Origin: SZAS-103 sp038316385
Lineage (GTDB): Bacteria; Pseudomonadota; Gammaproteobacteria; Xanthomonadales; Xanthomonadaceae
Assembly: GCA_038316385.1 (NCBI GenBank)
Contig: JBBQAN010000016.1
Span: 1-60,327 of the forward strand
DNA length: 60,327 nucleotides
Reading direction: 5' to 3'
Numbering within the stretch: the first letter of the stretch is position 1; each line of letters starts with the position of its first letter. A program made the translations under genes and the position numbers. Below, one piece after another: positions 35,495 through 42,909 of the stretch. The notes below the pieces were generated by a model. The model ran no database searches, was not told where the DNA came from, and worked only from the letters and a program-made list of their open reading frames with translations.

Positions 35495-37648
35495 CTAAAC
35501 CCGCTGCGCGTCCTGCACTACCGACAATCGCCGGATGCGGCTGATCACTTCGGCGAGATGGGGCACCGACTTGACCTCGATCACGAAGTGCATCACCGAG
35601 GCGCTGATATCGCGCTCCAGGTATTCGACGCTGTCGATGTTCGATTTCGCCTCGGCCACGGCTGCCGCGACCTGCGCCAGCACACCGGGCTTGTTCACCA
35701 CTTCAATGCGAAGCTCGACGCGATAATCGCCTTCGACGTTGCGGTCCCAATCAATGCCGACCCAGCGCTCGGGCGACTTGCGGAACTCGGGTACGTTGCT
35801 GCATTCAAGTCGATGCACCACCACGCCCTTGCCCGCGCTGAGGTGACCCATGATCGGATCGCCCGGGATCGGCTTGCAGCACGCGGCGTAGGTGATGATG
35901 CCGCGCTCGGCGCCGGTGATGTGGATGTTGTCTTCGCTGGCTGCACGTCCATGCCCGTGCGCGTCGCCGCGCGCAAGCGCCTGCGCGACCTGCGCCGGCA
36001 TGCGATTGCCCAACGCGATATCGGACAGCAATTCTTCGAGCCGCCGATAACGATGATCGGCAAGATATTTTTCCAGCACCTTCGCGGGAACGCTGTCGAG
36101 CGAACTGTCGCGCGATTCCAGTGCGCGTTCGAGAATGCGATGGCCGAGATCGACGGCATCCTCGTGTTCGAGATGCTTGAGATGATGGCGAATCGCCGTG
36201 CGCGCCTTGCTCGACACTACATAATCCAGCCATTGCGTGTGCGGGGTCGCCGATTTCGCGGTGATGATCTCCACGCGCTGGCCGCTGTTGAGCTTGGTGC
36301 GCAGCGGCACGAGCTTCTTGTCCACCCGCGCTGCGACCGCGTGGTTGCCGACATCGGTATGCACCGCATACGCGAAATCCAGCGCGGTCGCGTTGCGCGG
36401 CAGCGCCAGGATCGCACCCTTGGGGGTGAACAAATACACTTCGTCGGGGAACAGATCGACCTTGACGTGCTCGAGGAATTCCAGCGACGAACCAGCATAC
36501 TGTTGCGATTCGAGCAGGCTGCGCAGCCAGTCGTGCGCGCGGGTCTGCGCGCTGTTCGGCGCATTGCCGCCGTGCTTGTAAACCCAGTGCGCGGCGATCC
36601 CGCGCTCGGCGATCACGTCCATGTCCTCGGTGCGGATCTGCACTTCCAGCGGCGATCCGTAAGGTCCAAACAACACTGTATGCAGCGACTGGTAACCGTT
36701 CGCCTTCGGTATCGCGATGAAATCGCGGAAACGCGCATCCACCGGTTTGTAAACGCCATGCACGATGCCGAGCGCCTGATAGCACTGGCTCACCGTCTGC
36801 ACGACGACGCGAAAACCGAACACGTCCATCACCTGCACGAAGGATTTATGTTCGGTACGCATCTTGTTGTAGATGCTGTACGGCGTTTTCACCCGACCGA
36901 CCAGTCGATACGGCAGGCCTTCCTCGGCGAGTCGCTCGGCGATGCGTTTCTCGATCACGGTCATCGCCTCGCGGCGCACGACAGGCTGGCTGCGGATGCG
37001 GCGCAGAATCGCGGCATGGCGGTTCGGGTACAGGATACGGAAACCGAGATCCTGTAACTCGCTCTTGATCCGGTTCATGCCCAGCCGCTGCGCGATCGGC
37101 GCGTAGATGTCGAGTGTTTCGCGCGCAGTGCGTTTCTGGCTGGCCGGCGCCATCGCATCGAGCGTGCGCATGTTATGCAGCCGATCGGCAAGCTTGATCA
37201 GGATCACCCGCAGGTCGCGCGACATCGCCAGCAGCATCTTGCGGAAACTTTCGGCAGCGGCTTCCTGACGATCGCGAAACTTCAGCCGGTCGAGCTTGGT
37301 GACGCCTTCGACCAAGTCGGCCACGGCATCGCCGAATGCATCGGCCAGCACGCGATGCTCGAGCGGCGTGTCTTCGAGCGCGTCGTGCAAGATTGCAGCG
37401 CACAGGGTTTCCGCGTCCATGCGCAAATCGGCGAGGATCGAGGCGACCGCGACCGGATGGGTGATATAGGGTTCACCGCTGGCACGGGTCTGGCCGGCGT
37501 GGGCCGATGCGCCGAGTGCATAAGCGCGGCGGACGGTTGCGATCTGCTCGGGCTGAAGGTAGTCGCGCAGTTTTGATTCGAGCGCAAGCACGTCGTCCGG
37601 CACCGATTCGGGGCCGGCAGGAAGCGACGAGCTCAGCTGCGTGTTCAT
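35495..37648 (-). CDS. spoT: Bifunctional (p)ppGpp synthetase/hydrolase SpoT
   Basis: 717 residues. HD hydrolase domain with intact ILHDALEDT (His88-Asp89, Glu92-Asp93), synthetase domain with RVKTPYSIYNKM, DVFGFRVVV and PKANGYQSLHT, TGS domain (LFTPKGAILALPRNATALDF), and C-terminal ACT domain (LRIEVVNKPGVLAQVAAAV). Both active sites look complete, so it should make and degrade (p)ppGpp. Start 37648 gives the family N-terminus. rpoZ and gmk lie upstream; omega is part of the ppGpp site on RNA polymerase and Gmk is a ppGpp target in some bacteria, so the cluster links these functions. Confidence 0.97.
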   Translation of the reverse strand: MNTQLSSSLPAGPESVPDDVLALESKLRDYLQPEQIATVRRAYALGASAHAGQTRASGEPYITHPVAVASILADLRMDAETLCAAILHDALEDTPLEHRVLADAFGDAVADLVEGVTKLDRLKFRDRQEAAAESFRKMLLAMSRDLRVILIKLADRLHNMRTLDAMAPASQKRTARETLDIYAPIAQRLGMNRIKSELQDLGFRILYPNRHAAILRRIRSQPVVRREAMTVIEKRIAERLAEEGLPYRLVGRVKTPYSIYNKMRTEHKSFVQVMDVFGFRVVVQTVSQCYQALGIVHGVYKPVDARFRDFIAIPKANGYQSLHTVLFGPYGSPLEVQIRTEDMDVIAERGIAAHWVYKHGGNAPNSAQTRAHDWLRSLLESQQYAGSSLEFLEHVKVDLFPDEVYLFTPKGAILALPRNATALDFAYAVHTDVGNHAVAARVDKKLVPLRTKLNSGQRVEIITAKSATPHTQWLDYVVSSKARTAIRHHLKHLEHEDAVDLGHRILERALESRDSSLDSVPAKVLEKYLADHRYRRLEELLSDIALGNRMPAQVAQALARGDAHGHGRAASEDNIHITGAERGIITYAACCKPIPGDPIMGHLSAGKGVVVHRLECSNVPEFRKSPERWVGIDWDRNVEGDYRVELRIEVVNKPGVLAQVAAAVAEAKSNIDSVEYLERDISASVMHFVIEVKSVPHLAEVISRIRRLSVVQDAQRV

Positions 37649-37739
37649 GCGGCCAGCCTACGCGGCGACGCGGGGAGCGGCAACGCCGCCGATTTTCTGT
37701 TACGCAGGTCGGCGGCAGTGAAGCGCCGATCTGGTGCTA

Positions 37740-38039
37740 TCAGTCGTCGCCACCCTTGGACAGGTCGTCGTCAACGACTTCCGCCGCAGCCCATTCCAGC
37801 GCCTCGCGCTCGGCGCGCTCGCGCTCGGTCTTGTCAACGTGATCGATCGTGGCCTGGTCGATCTTGCGCGCGGCGATTTCGCGCAACGCCAAGACGGTTG
37901 GCTTGTCGGATGCCTCGACGCCTTCGAGCACCGACGGCACGCCCTTGGCGAGCTGGCGTGCGCGCTTGGACGCCATCACTACCAGTTCAAAGCGGTTACC
38001 AACCACTTCAAGACAGTCTTCAACGGTTACGCGGGCCAT
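37740..38039 (-). CDS. rpoZ: RNA polymerase omega subunit
   Basis: 99 residues. MARVTVEDCLEVVGNRFELV and ASKRARQL are the family hallmark, followed by DKPTVLALREIAARKI. Omega helps assemble beta' and contributes to a ppGpp site. ATG 38039 was chosen over a far longer open frame reaching 38243, because the family N-terminus begins here with GGAGC nearby upstream. The tail after residue ~75 is acidic and variable (LSKGGDD). It is 91 bp upstream of spoT. Confidence 0.96.
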   Translation of the reverse strand: MARVTVEDCLEVVGNRFELVVMASKRARQLAKGVPSVLEGVEASDKPTVLALREIAARKIDQATIDHVDKTERERAEREALEWAAAEVVDDDLSKGGDD

Positions 38040-38149
38040 GCTTGCTCCGGGAATGCGCCGACACAACGCCGGACAGCAGAAAGAATAGAACTGCGAAGTA
38101 TAGCGGCTGGGGCGGTTACTCGCAATCCGAATCGTCGTCGCTAGCCGGT

Positions 38150-38770
38150 TCAGGCCTCTCCGGTTAGCAATGCGCCGATCAGGCGACCGTGGCGTGCGAC
38201 TTGAACGTCGCGGCGCAATCTGCTCGCGCCAAAGATCGCACACATCTCATCGACAGCTCTCTCGAACACCTCGTTGACGATCACGAAATCGAACTCCCCA
38301 TAGTGCGACATCTCGTCGCGCGCAGCCGCGAGCCGACGGACGATGGCGTCCTCGCTGTCCTGGCCGCGCGCATGCAATCGACGTTCGAGCTCGTCGAGCG
38401 ACGGCGGCAGGATGAACACGCTGACCGAGTCGGGCAACATCTGGCGCACCTGGCGTGCACCCTGCCAGTCGATTTCAAGCAATACGTCGCGGCCTTGCGC
38501 CAGTTGCGGCTCGACCGACTGCCGCGCCGTGCCCTTCCAGTCGCCGTGCACCAGCGCGTGCTCATAGAAATCGCCGGCGTCGATCATGCGCTGAAATTCG
38601 TCCGTGCTGACGAAATGGTAATGCTCCGCGTGGCGCTCGCCAGGCCGCGCCGCGCGCGAGGTAAACGAAATCGACAACGCAATGCCCGGATCGCGCGCGA
38701 GCGCCGCGTTGACGATGCTGGATTTGCCCGCGCCCGATGGCGCCGCAACGATGAACAGCGTTCCGCGCAT
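38150..38770 (-). CDS. gmk: Guanylate kinase
   Basis: 206 residues. P-loop APSGAGKSSIVNAAL, GMP-binding SISFTSRAARPGE, then DFYEHALVHGDWKGT, VLLEIDWQGARQVRQ and the lid RRLAAARDEMSHYGEFDFVI. It phosphorylates GMP to GDP with ATP, a step in GTP and (p)ppGpp precursor supply. It lies between yicC (31 bp upstream) and rpoZ (110 bp downstream) as in E. coli-type spoT clusters. Confidence 0.96.
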   Translation of the reverse strand: MRGTLFIVAAPSGAGKSSIVNAALARDPGIALSISFTSRAARPGERHAEHYHFVSTDEFQRMIDAGDFYEHALVHGDWKGTARQSVEPQLAQGRDVLLEIDWQGARQVRQMLPDSVSVFILPPSLDELERRLHARGQDSEDAIVRRLAAARDEMSHYGEFDFVIVNEVFERAVDEMCAIFGASRLRRDVQVARHGRLIGALLTGEA

Positions 38771-38801
38771 GATTATCGACCGATCCTGAAGAAATGGATG
38801 T

Positions 38802-39668
38802 TCATTCGAGATTCTGTACCTGCTCGCGCAACTGTTCGATCAGCACTTTCAAATCGACCGATGCCTGTGACGTGCGCGCATCCACCGACTTCGACCCAAG
38901 CGTGTTCGCCTCGCGATTGAATTCCTGCATCAGGAAATCCAGCCGACGACCGACCGCTTCGGGCAGGTCGAGCACGCGGCGCGCTTCGACGAGATGACTG
39001 TCGAGGCGGTCGAGCTCTTCTTCGACGTCGAGCTTCTGTAGCCACAGCACCATTTCCTGTTCCAGACGTCCTGGTTCCAGCGGCTGCTTCAAGTCCGCAA
39101 CGCGCGCCTCGAATTTCTGCCGCAGGCCGGCACGGATTTCCGGCATCCACGCGCGAATCTGCCTGACCAGTCCGGTGATCGTATCGAGCCGTTCGCGCAT
39201 GCCTGCCGCGAGCTTGCCGCCTTCGCGTTCGCGCGCTGCGACGAATTCGACCAGCGTCTCATCCAGCAACAGCAATGCTTCCGCTTGCAGGCCTGCCTGA
39301 TCGAGGACAGCCTCGCTCAACACACCGGGAAACTTCAGCAATTCGACGAAGTCGGTATGCATGCGCGGAAACCGCGTATCGAGATCGAGTGCAAGCTCCG
39401 ATAAACGCGCAAGCATCGACGCATTCGGGTGCAATGCGGCATTCGTGCCTTCCGGCGAGCGACAACGCAAGGTCACATCAATCTTGCCGCGGCTCAGCTT
39501 GAGCGCGATGCGTTCGCGGAACACGGTTTCCTGCGGACGCAATTCTTCGGGCAGGCGCAGTCCAAGCTCGAAGAAACGATGGTTGACTGCGCGAATATCG
39601 CAGCCCAGCGTTCCCCACGGAGTAGCGCGCTCGCCGGAAGCAAAAGCGGTCATGCTGCGGATTGTCAT
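38802..39668 (-). CDS. yicC: YicC family protein (putative endoribonuclease)
   Basis: 288 residues. Family N-terminus MIRSMTAFASGE-like (MTIRSMTAFASGERATPWG), then AVNHRFFELGLRLPEELR and SRGKIDVTLRC, and the C-terminal DUF1732 region (VEEELDRLDSHLVEARRVL, GRRLDFLMQEFNREANTLGSKS). E. coli YicC has been reported as an endoribonuclease; that function here is by homology. It is the first gene of the leftward gmk-rpoZ-spoT series and diverges from rph with 125 bp between, as in many gammaproteobacteria. Confidence 0.94.
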   Translation of the reverse strand: MTIRSMTAFASGERATPWGTLGCDIRAVNHRFFELGLRLPEELRPQETVFRERIALKLSRGKIDVTLRCRSPEGTNAALHPNASMLARLSELALDLDTRFPRMHTDFVELLKFPGVLSEAVLDQAGLQAEALLLLDETLVEFVAAREREGGKLAAGMRERLDTITGLVRQIRAWMPEIRAGLRQKFEARVADLKQPLEPGRLEQEMVLWLQKLDVEEELDRLDSHLVEARRVLDLPEAVGRRLDFLMQEFNREANTLGSKSVDARTSQASVDLKVLIEQLREQVQNLE

Positions 39669-39751
39669 GGTTGCTCCCGTGCGGCGCTCGCTTGTCCGAA
39701 ACGTCTGGCCAAGGTTGCGAAGGTGTCGATGGTAAACTCCCGGCCCGCCAT

Positions 39752-39767
39752 TGAGGAGACTTCCTCA
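39752..39767 (+). other. Small dyad in the rph leader
   Basis: Perfect inverted repeat TGAGGA-GACT-TCCTCA about 26 nt upstream of the rph start, between the divergent yicC and rph genes. It could be an operator or a short RNA hairpin. No regulator is known to me for this site. Confidence 0.35.
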
Positions 39768-39793
39768 GGAGTCACTGCCCCGATGAAACTCGC

Positions 39794-40522
39794 ATGACCC
39801 AGACCATTCGCCCCAGTGGCCGCGCTGCTAATGCTTTGCGCGATGTCGCCATCCAGCGCCATTTTACCCGCCACGCCGAGGGTTCGGTGCTGGTGAGCTT
39901 CGGCGACACCCGCGTGCTGTGTAATGCCAGCGTGGAGAACCGCGTACCCGGATTCTTGCGCGGCAAGGGCGAAGGTTGGGTGACCGCTGAATACGGCATG
40001 CTGCCGCGCTCGACGCATTCGCGCATGAACCGCGAAGCCGCGCAGGGCAAGCAAGGCGGGCGTACGCTGGAAATCCAGCGGCTGATTGGTCGTGCATTGA
40101 GAGCATGCATCGACCGCCGCGCGCTTGGCGAACGCACCATCACCATCGATTGCGACGTGCTGCAGGCCGATGGCGGCACCCGCACTGCGGCGATCACCGG
40201 CGCGTATGTCGCGTTGGTCGATGCGCTGAATCTCATGAAAAAGCGCGGCGACATCGCGAAGGAACCGCTGCACGGCGCAGTTGCGGCGGTGTCGGTGGGC
40301 ATTTTCCAGGGCGTTCCCGTGCTCGACCTCGATTATGCCGAAGATTCGGCCTGCGACACCGACATGAACATCGTGATGAACGATGGCGGCGGCTTCATCG
40401 AATTGCAGGGAACGGCCGAAGGCCATGCATTCCGCCGGGATGAACTCGACGCGTTGCTCGCGCTCGGCGAGAAAGGCGTGCGCGAATTGCTGGCGTTGCA
40501 GCGGGCGGCGCTCGCGCAGTGA
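39794..40522 (+). CDS. rph: RNase PH
   Basis: 242 residues, full family length. Phosphorolytic 3'-5' exoribonuclease that trims tRNA 3' ends. N-terminus RPSGRAANALRDVAIQRHFT, phosphate-binding NREAAQGKQGGRTLEIQRLIG, then TITIDCDVLQADGGTRTAAI and the catalytic Asp region DYAEDSACDTDMNIVM. It begins a rightward operon: its TGA overlaps the rdgB GTG by 3 bp, so the two are coupled. Some E. coli K-12 strains carry an rph frameshift; this copy is intact. Confidence 0.97.
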   Translation: MTQTIRPSGRAANALRDVAIQRHFTRHAEGSVLVSFGDTRVLCNASVENRVPGFLRGKGEGWVTAEYGMLPRSTHSRMNREAAQGKQGGRTLEIQRLIGRALRACIDRRALGERTITIDCDVLQADGGTRTAAITGAYVALVDALNLMKKRGDIAKEPLHGAVAAVSVGIFQGVPVLDLDYAEDSACDTDMNIVMNDGGGFIELQGTAEGHAFRRDELDALLALGEKGVRELLALQRAALAQ

Positions 40523-41112
40523 AGCGACTGGTGCTTGCCAGCTCCAATCGAGGCAAGCTCGATGAGCTGCGCGAATTGCTCGCAACAGCAGGATTCGAAT
40601 TGGTCGCGCAGTCCGAACTCGGCGTGGATGACGCCGACGAAACTGGCAGCACTTTCGTCGAGAACGCGTTGATCAAGGCACGACATGCAGCGCGCATCAC
40701 CGGCCTGCCCTCGCTAGCAGATGATTCGGGTTTGCTGGTGGATGCGCTCGATGGCGCGCCAGGGATTTATTCGGCGCGTTTTGCCGGCGAACACGGCAAT
40801 GCAGCGGCGAACAACACATTGCTGCTGGAAAAATTGCGCGACGTGCCAAGCGAACAACGCGGTGCGCATTTTTACTGCGTACTCGTACTGTTGCGACACG
40901 CCGACGATCCGCAGCCGTTGATCGCCGAAGGCCTCTGGTGCGGTCACATCCTTGATGCCCCGCGTGGCGCGAACGGCTTTGGCTACGACCCGTTGTTCCT
41001 TCCTGATGGGCAAGTGTTCGGCGCTGCCGAGATTGATCCGGCGATGAAGAATCGCATCAGTCATCGCGGACAAGCTTTGGCTGCGTTGCGCGAGAAACTG
41101 GCACAGTCGTGA
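40519..41112 (+). CDS. rdgB: XTP/dITP diphosphatase (RdgB/HAM1)
   Basis: 197 residues. It hydrolyses non-canonical purine nucleotides (XTP, dITP, ITP) to monophosphates to keep them out of DNA and RNA. Family signatures: LVLASSNRGKLDELRELL (SxN..K), TFVENALIKARHAA, SLADDSGLLVDALDGAPGIYSARFAG, GANGFGYDPLFLP and MKNRISHRGQAL. Start is GTG 40519, overlapping the rph stop; its own TGA overlaps the hemW GTG in the same way, making a tightly coupled rph-rdgB-hemW operon. Confidence 0.97.
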   Translation: MKRLVLASSNRGKLDELRELLATAGFELVAQSELGVDDADETGSTFVENALIKARHAARITGLPSLADDSGLLVDALDGAPGIYSARFAGEHGNAAANNTLLLEKLRDVPSEQRGAHFYCVLVLLRHADDPQPLIAEGLWCGHILDAPRGANGFGYDPLFLPDGQVFGAAEIDPAMKNRISHRGQALAALREKLAQS

Positions 41113-42305
41113 GCGATCCAGCCTTGCGCAGTGAAGCTGCCTCCGTGCCTGCCACGTTGAGCTTGCCGCCGCTCGCGCTGTACGTCCACCTGCCCTGGTG
41201 CGTGCGCAAATGCCCGTATTGCGATTTCAATTCGCATGAAGCGCGCGGTGCGTTGCCGTTCGATGGCTATGTCGATGCATTGATCGCGGATCTCGACCAG
41301 GATTTGCCGCTGGTTTGGGGGCGCACGATCACCAGCGTGTTCTTCGGAGGTGGCACCCCCTCGCTGTTTCCACCGGAAGCGATCGATCGTTTCCTGCAAG
41401 CCGCATCATCGCGATTGCGCTTTGCCCCGAGCCTTGAGATCACTCTGGAAACCAATCCCGGCACTGCCGAGCATGGCCGCTTTGAACATTACCTCGCTGC
41501 CGGCGTGAATCGCCTGTCGTTCGGCGTGCAGAGTTTCGATGATGGCTGCCTGAAAAAACTGGGCCGCATCCACGACAGCGCGCAAGCCGAAATCGCGATC
41601 AAGCTTGCACAGGACGCGGGCTACTCCAACTTCAATATCGATTTGATGTACGCGCTGCCGGGACAAACACTGGCGATGGCCGAACACGACATCGAACGCG
41701 CATTCGCATTGCAGCCGACGCATCTGTCGCATTACCAACTGACGCTGGAGCCGAACACGGTGTTTGCTGCGAAGCCGCCCAGTGGCATTCCCGACGAAGA
41801 TAGCGCGTGGGATATCCAGGAACATTGTCAGCGTTTGATCGCCGCCGCCGGCTTCGATCACTACGAAGTATCGGCGTATGCGAAGCCCAGTCTGGAGTCC
41901 GCGCACAACCGCAACTACTGGCTGTTTGGCGACTATCTCGGCATCGGCGCCGGTGCGCACGCGAAAATCACGCTGCCTGCGCAGGAGGGCATCCTGCGTC
42001 GCTGGAAGCTCAAACATCCAACCGCCTACATGACGAGTGCCGTAAGCGATGCGCGCATCGGCGGCGATGAATGGCTGGATGCATCGCGCCGTCCATTCGA
42101 CTTCATGCTCAATGCGTTGCGGCTCACCGACGGATTCGCGCTGTCGTTGTTCGAGGCACGCACCGGATTGCACCGTTCTGTCATCGCCGATGAATTGCAG
42201 ACGGCGATTTCGCGCGGATGGATCGTCATCGAGGGTGATCATGTGCGGCCCACCGAGCTCGGCCAGCGCTTCAGCAATGACGTGATCGGATTGTTTTTGC
42301 ATTGA
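41109..42305 (+). CDS. hemW: Radical SAM heme-binding protein HemW
   Basis: 398 residues. The radical SAM cluster motif is CVRKCPYCDF with Cys at 31, 35 and 38; the fourth conserved residue after CxxxCxxC is Asp-Phe, as in HemW. Other family elements: SVFFGGGTPSLF, ETNPGTAEHGRF, GVNRLSFGVQSFDDGCLKKLGR and HLSHYQLTLEPNT. Early annotations call it oxygen-independent coproporphyrinogen oxidase, but HemN carries an extra Cys (CxxxCxxCxC) that is Phe here. HemW is thought to deliver heme to respiratory enzymes. GTG start overlaps rdgB. Confidence 0.95.
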   Translation: MSDPALRSEAASVPATLSLPPLALYVHLPWCVRKCPYCDFNSHEARGALPFDGYVDALIADLDQDLPLVWGRTITSVFFGGGTPSLFPPEAIDRFLQAASSRLRFAPSLEITLETNPGTAEHGRFEHYLAAGVNRLSFGVQSFDDGCLKKLGRIHDSAQAEIAIKLAQDAGYSNFNIDLMYALPGQTLAMAEHDIERAFALQPTHLSHYQLTLEPNTVFAAKPPSGIPDEDSAWDIQEHCQRLIAAAGFDHYEVSAYAKPSLESAHNRNYWLFGDYLGIGAGAHAKITLPAQEGILRRWKLKHPTAYMTSAVSDARIGGDEWLDASRRPFDFMLNALRLTDGFALSLFEARTGLHRSVIADELQTAISRGWIVIEGDHVRPTELGQRFSNDVIGLFLH

Positions 42306-42354
42306 GCTTCGGTGTCGCGCGATTGCATCGCCCGGAACACCGCATACTTGGCGC

Positions 42355-42540
42355 ATGCTCGACTCCATCCACGTCACCTGCCCGTTCTGTGGCGAGCGCT
42401 TCGAGGCGCTGGTCGATGCTTCGGGCGGCGAGTCCGAATACGTCGAGGATTGCCCGGTCTGCTGCCGGCCAATCACCTTGCATCTTTCCGTTGACGAAGA
42501 CGGCAATCCCGACGGACTCGACGCCTCGCGCGACGATTGA
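42355..42540 (+). CDS. CPXCG-motif cysteine-rich small protein
   Basis: 61 residues with two Cys pairs, VTCPFCGERF and DCPVCCRPIT, making a compact zinc ribbon. The CPFCG sequence identifies the CPXCG-motif cysteine-rich family found mostly in gammaproteobacteria. Function unknown. It lies 49 bp after hemW and just before the cobalamin riboswitch. The acidic C-terminus (DEDGNPDGLDASRDD) is typical of the family. Confidence 0.85.
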   Translation: MLDSIHVTCPFCGERFEALVDASGGESEYVEDCPVCCRPITLHLSVDEDGNPDGLDASRDD

Positions 42541-42582
42541 GGTCGCGCCCGCTCGGCCCATCGCGTAAACTGCGCACGCCCT

Positions 42583-42795
42583 GAGTGTTCGGGAAGCCGG
42601 TGCGAAAGAGTTGAGCGATCGCTGCTGATCGCCGAAACCAACAAGCAGTCTTCGATGACTGCGCTTTCAATTCCGGCACTGCCCCCGCAACGGTAAGTCA
42701 GTCAAACCCTCCATTACGCCACTGCGCAAGCGGGAAGGCGGAGGTCGGATGCCCATCCAATGGCATCGCTGGCGAGTCCGGAGACCGGCTCAAGG
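42583..42795 (+). promoter_or_regulatory. Cobalamin (B12) riboswitch upstream of btuB
   Basis: The conserved blocks are in order: GGGAAGCCGGTG near 42591, a variable arm, CCGGCACTGCCCCCGCAACGG (42673-42693) split here only for length, then CACTGCGCAAGCGGGAAGGCGG near 42719-42741, and the closing GCGAGTCCGGAGACCGGC near 42772-42789. The second block is the B12-box region and the last is the P1/P2-side closing strand. B12 binding should turn down the downstream receptor gene. Together with the leader it fills the gene-free stretch 42541-42909. Confidence 0.93.
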
Positions 42796-42816
42796 CCTAA
42801 CTGGCGCGTTGCGGTG

Positions 42817-42859
42817 GGCAATGCTGCGAGGTTCACGCTTGCCGTGCGCTTCGTTTTTT
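42817..42859 (+). terminator. Possible expression-platform terminator of the B12 riboswitch
   Basis: Stem GGCAA...TTGCC with an inner GCG/CGC pair, then 10 nt to a run of six T at 42854-42859, between the riboswitch and btuB. The stem is short and the T-run is offset, so this could instead be a translational-control leader. Pairing with the riboswitch 3' part was not resolved. Confidence 0.35.
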
Positions 42860-42909
42860 CGTGCCCTCCGTTCGCGCTACCCACGGGGTTGCGTCTTCGG
42901 AGTGTCCAC

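Noticed and set aside
35405..37057. 550-codon plus-strand open frame over spoT
   Set aside because: Antisense shadow of spoT, whose HD, synthetase, TGS and ACT motifs are intact.
40519..41112. Frameshift in rph-rdgB
   Set aside because: Both frames are complete and overlap only by the coupled GTGA; no frameshift.
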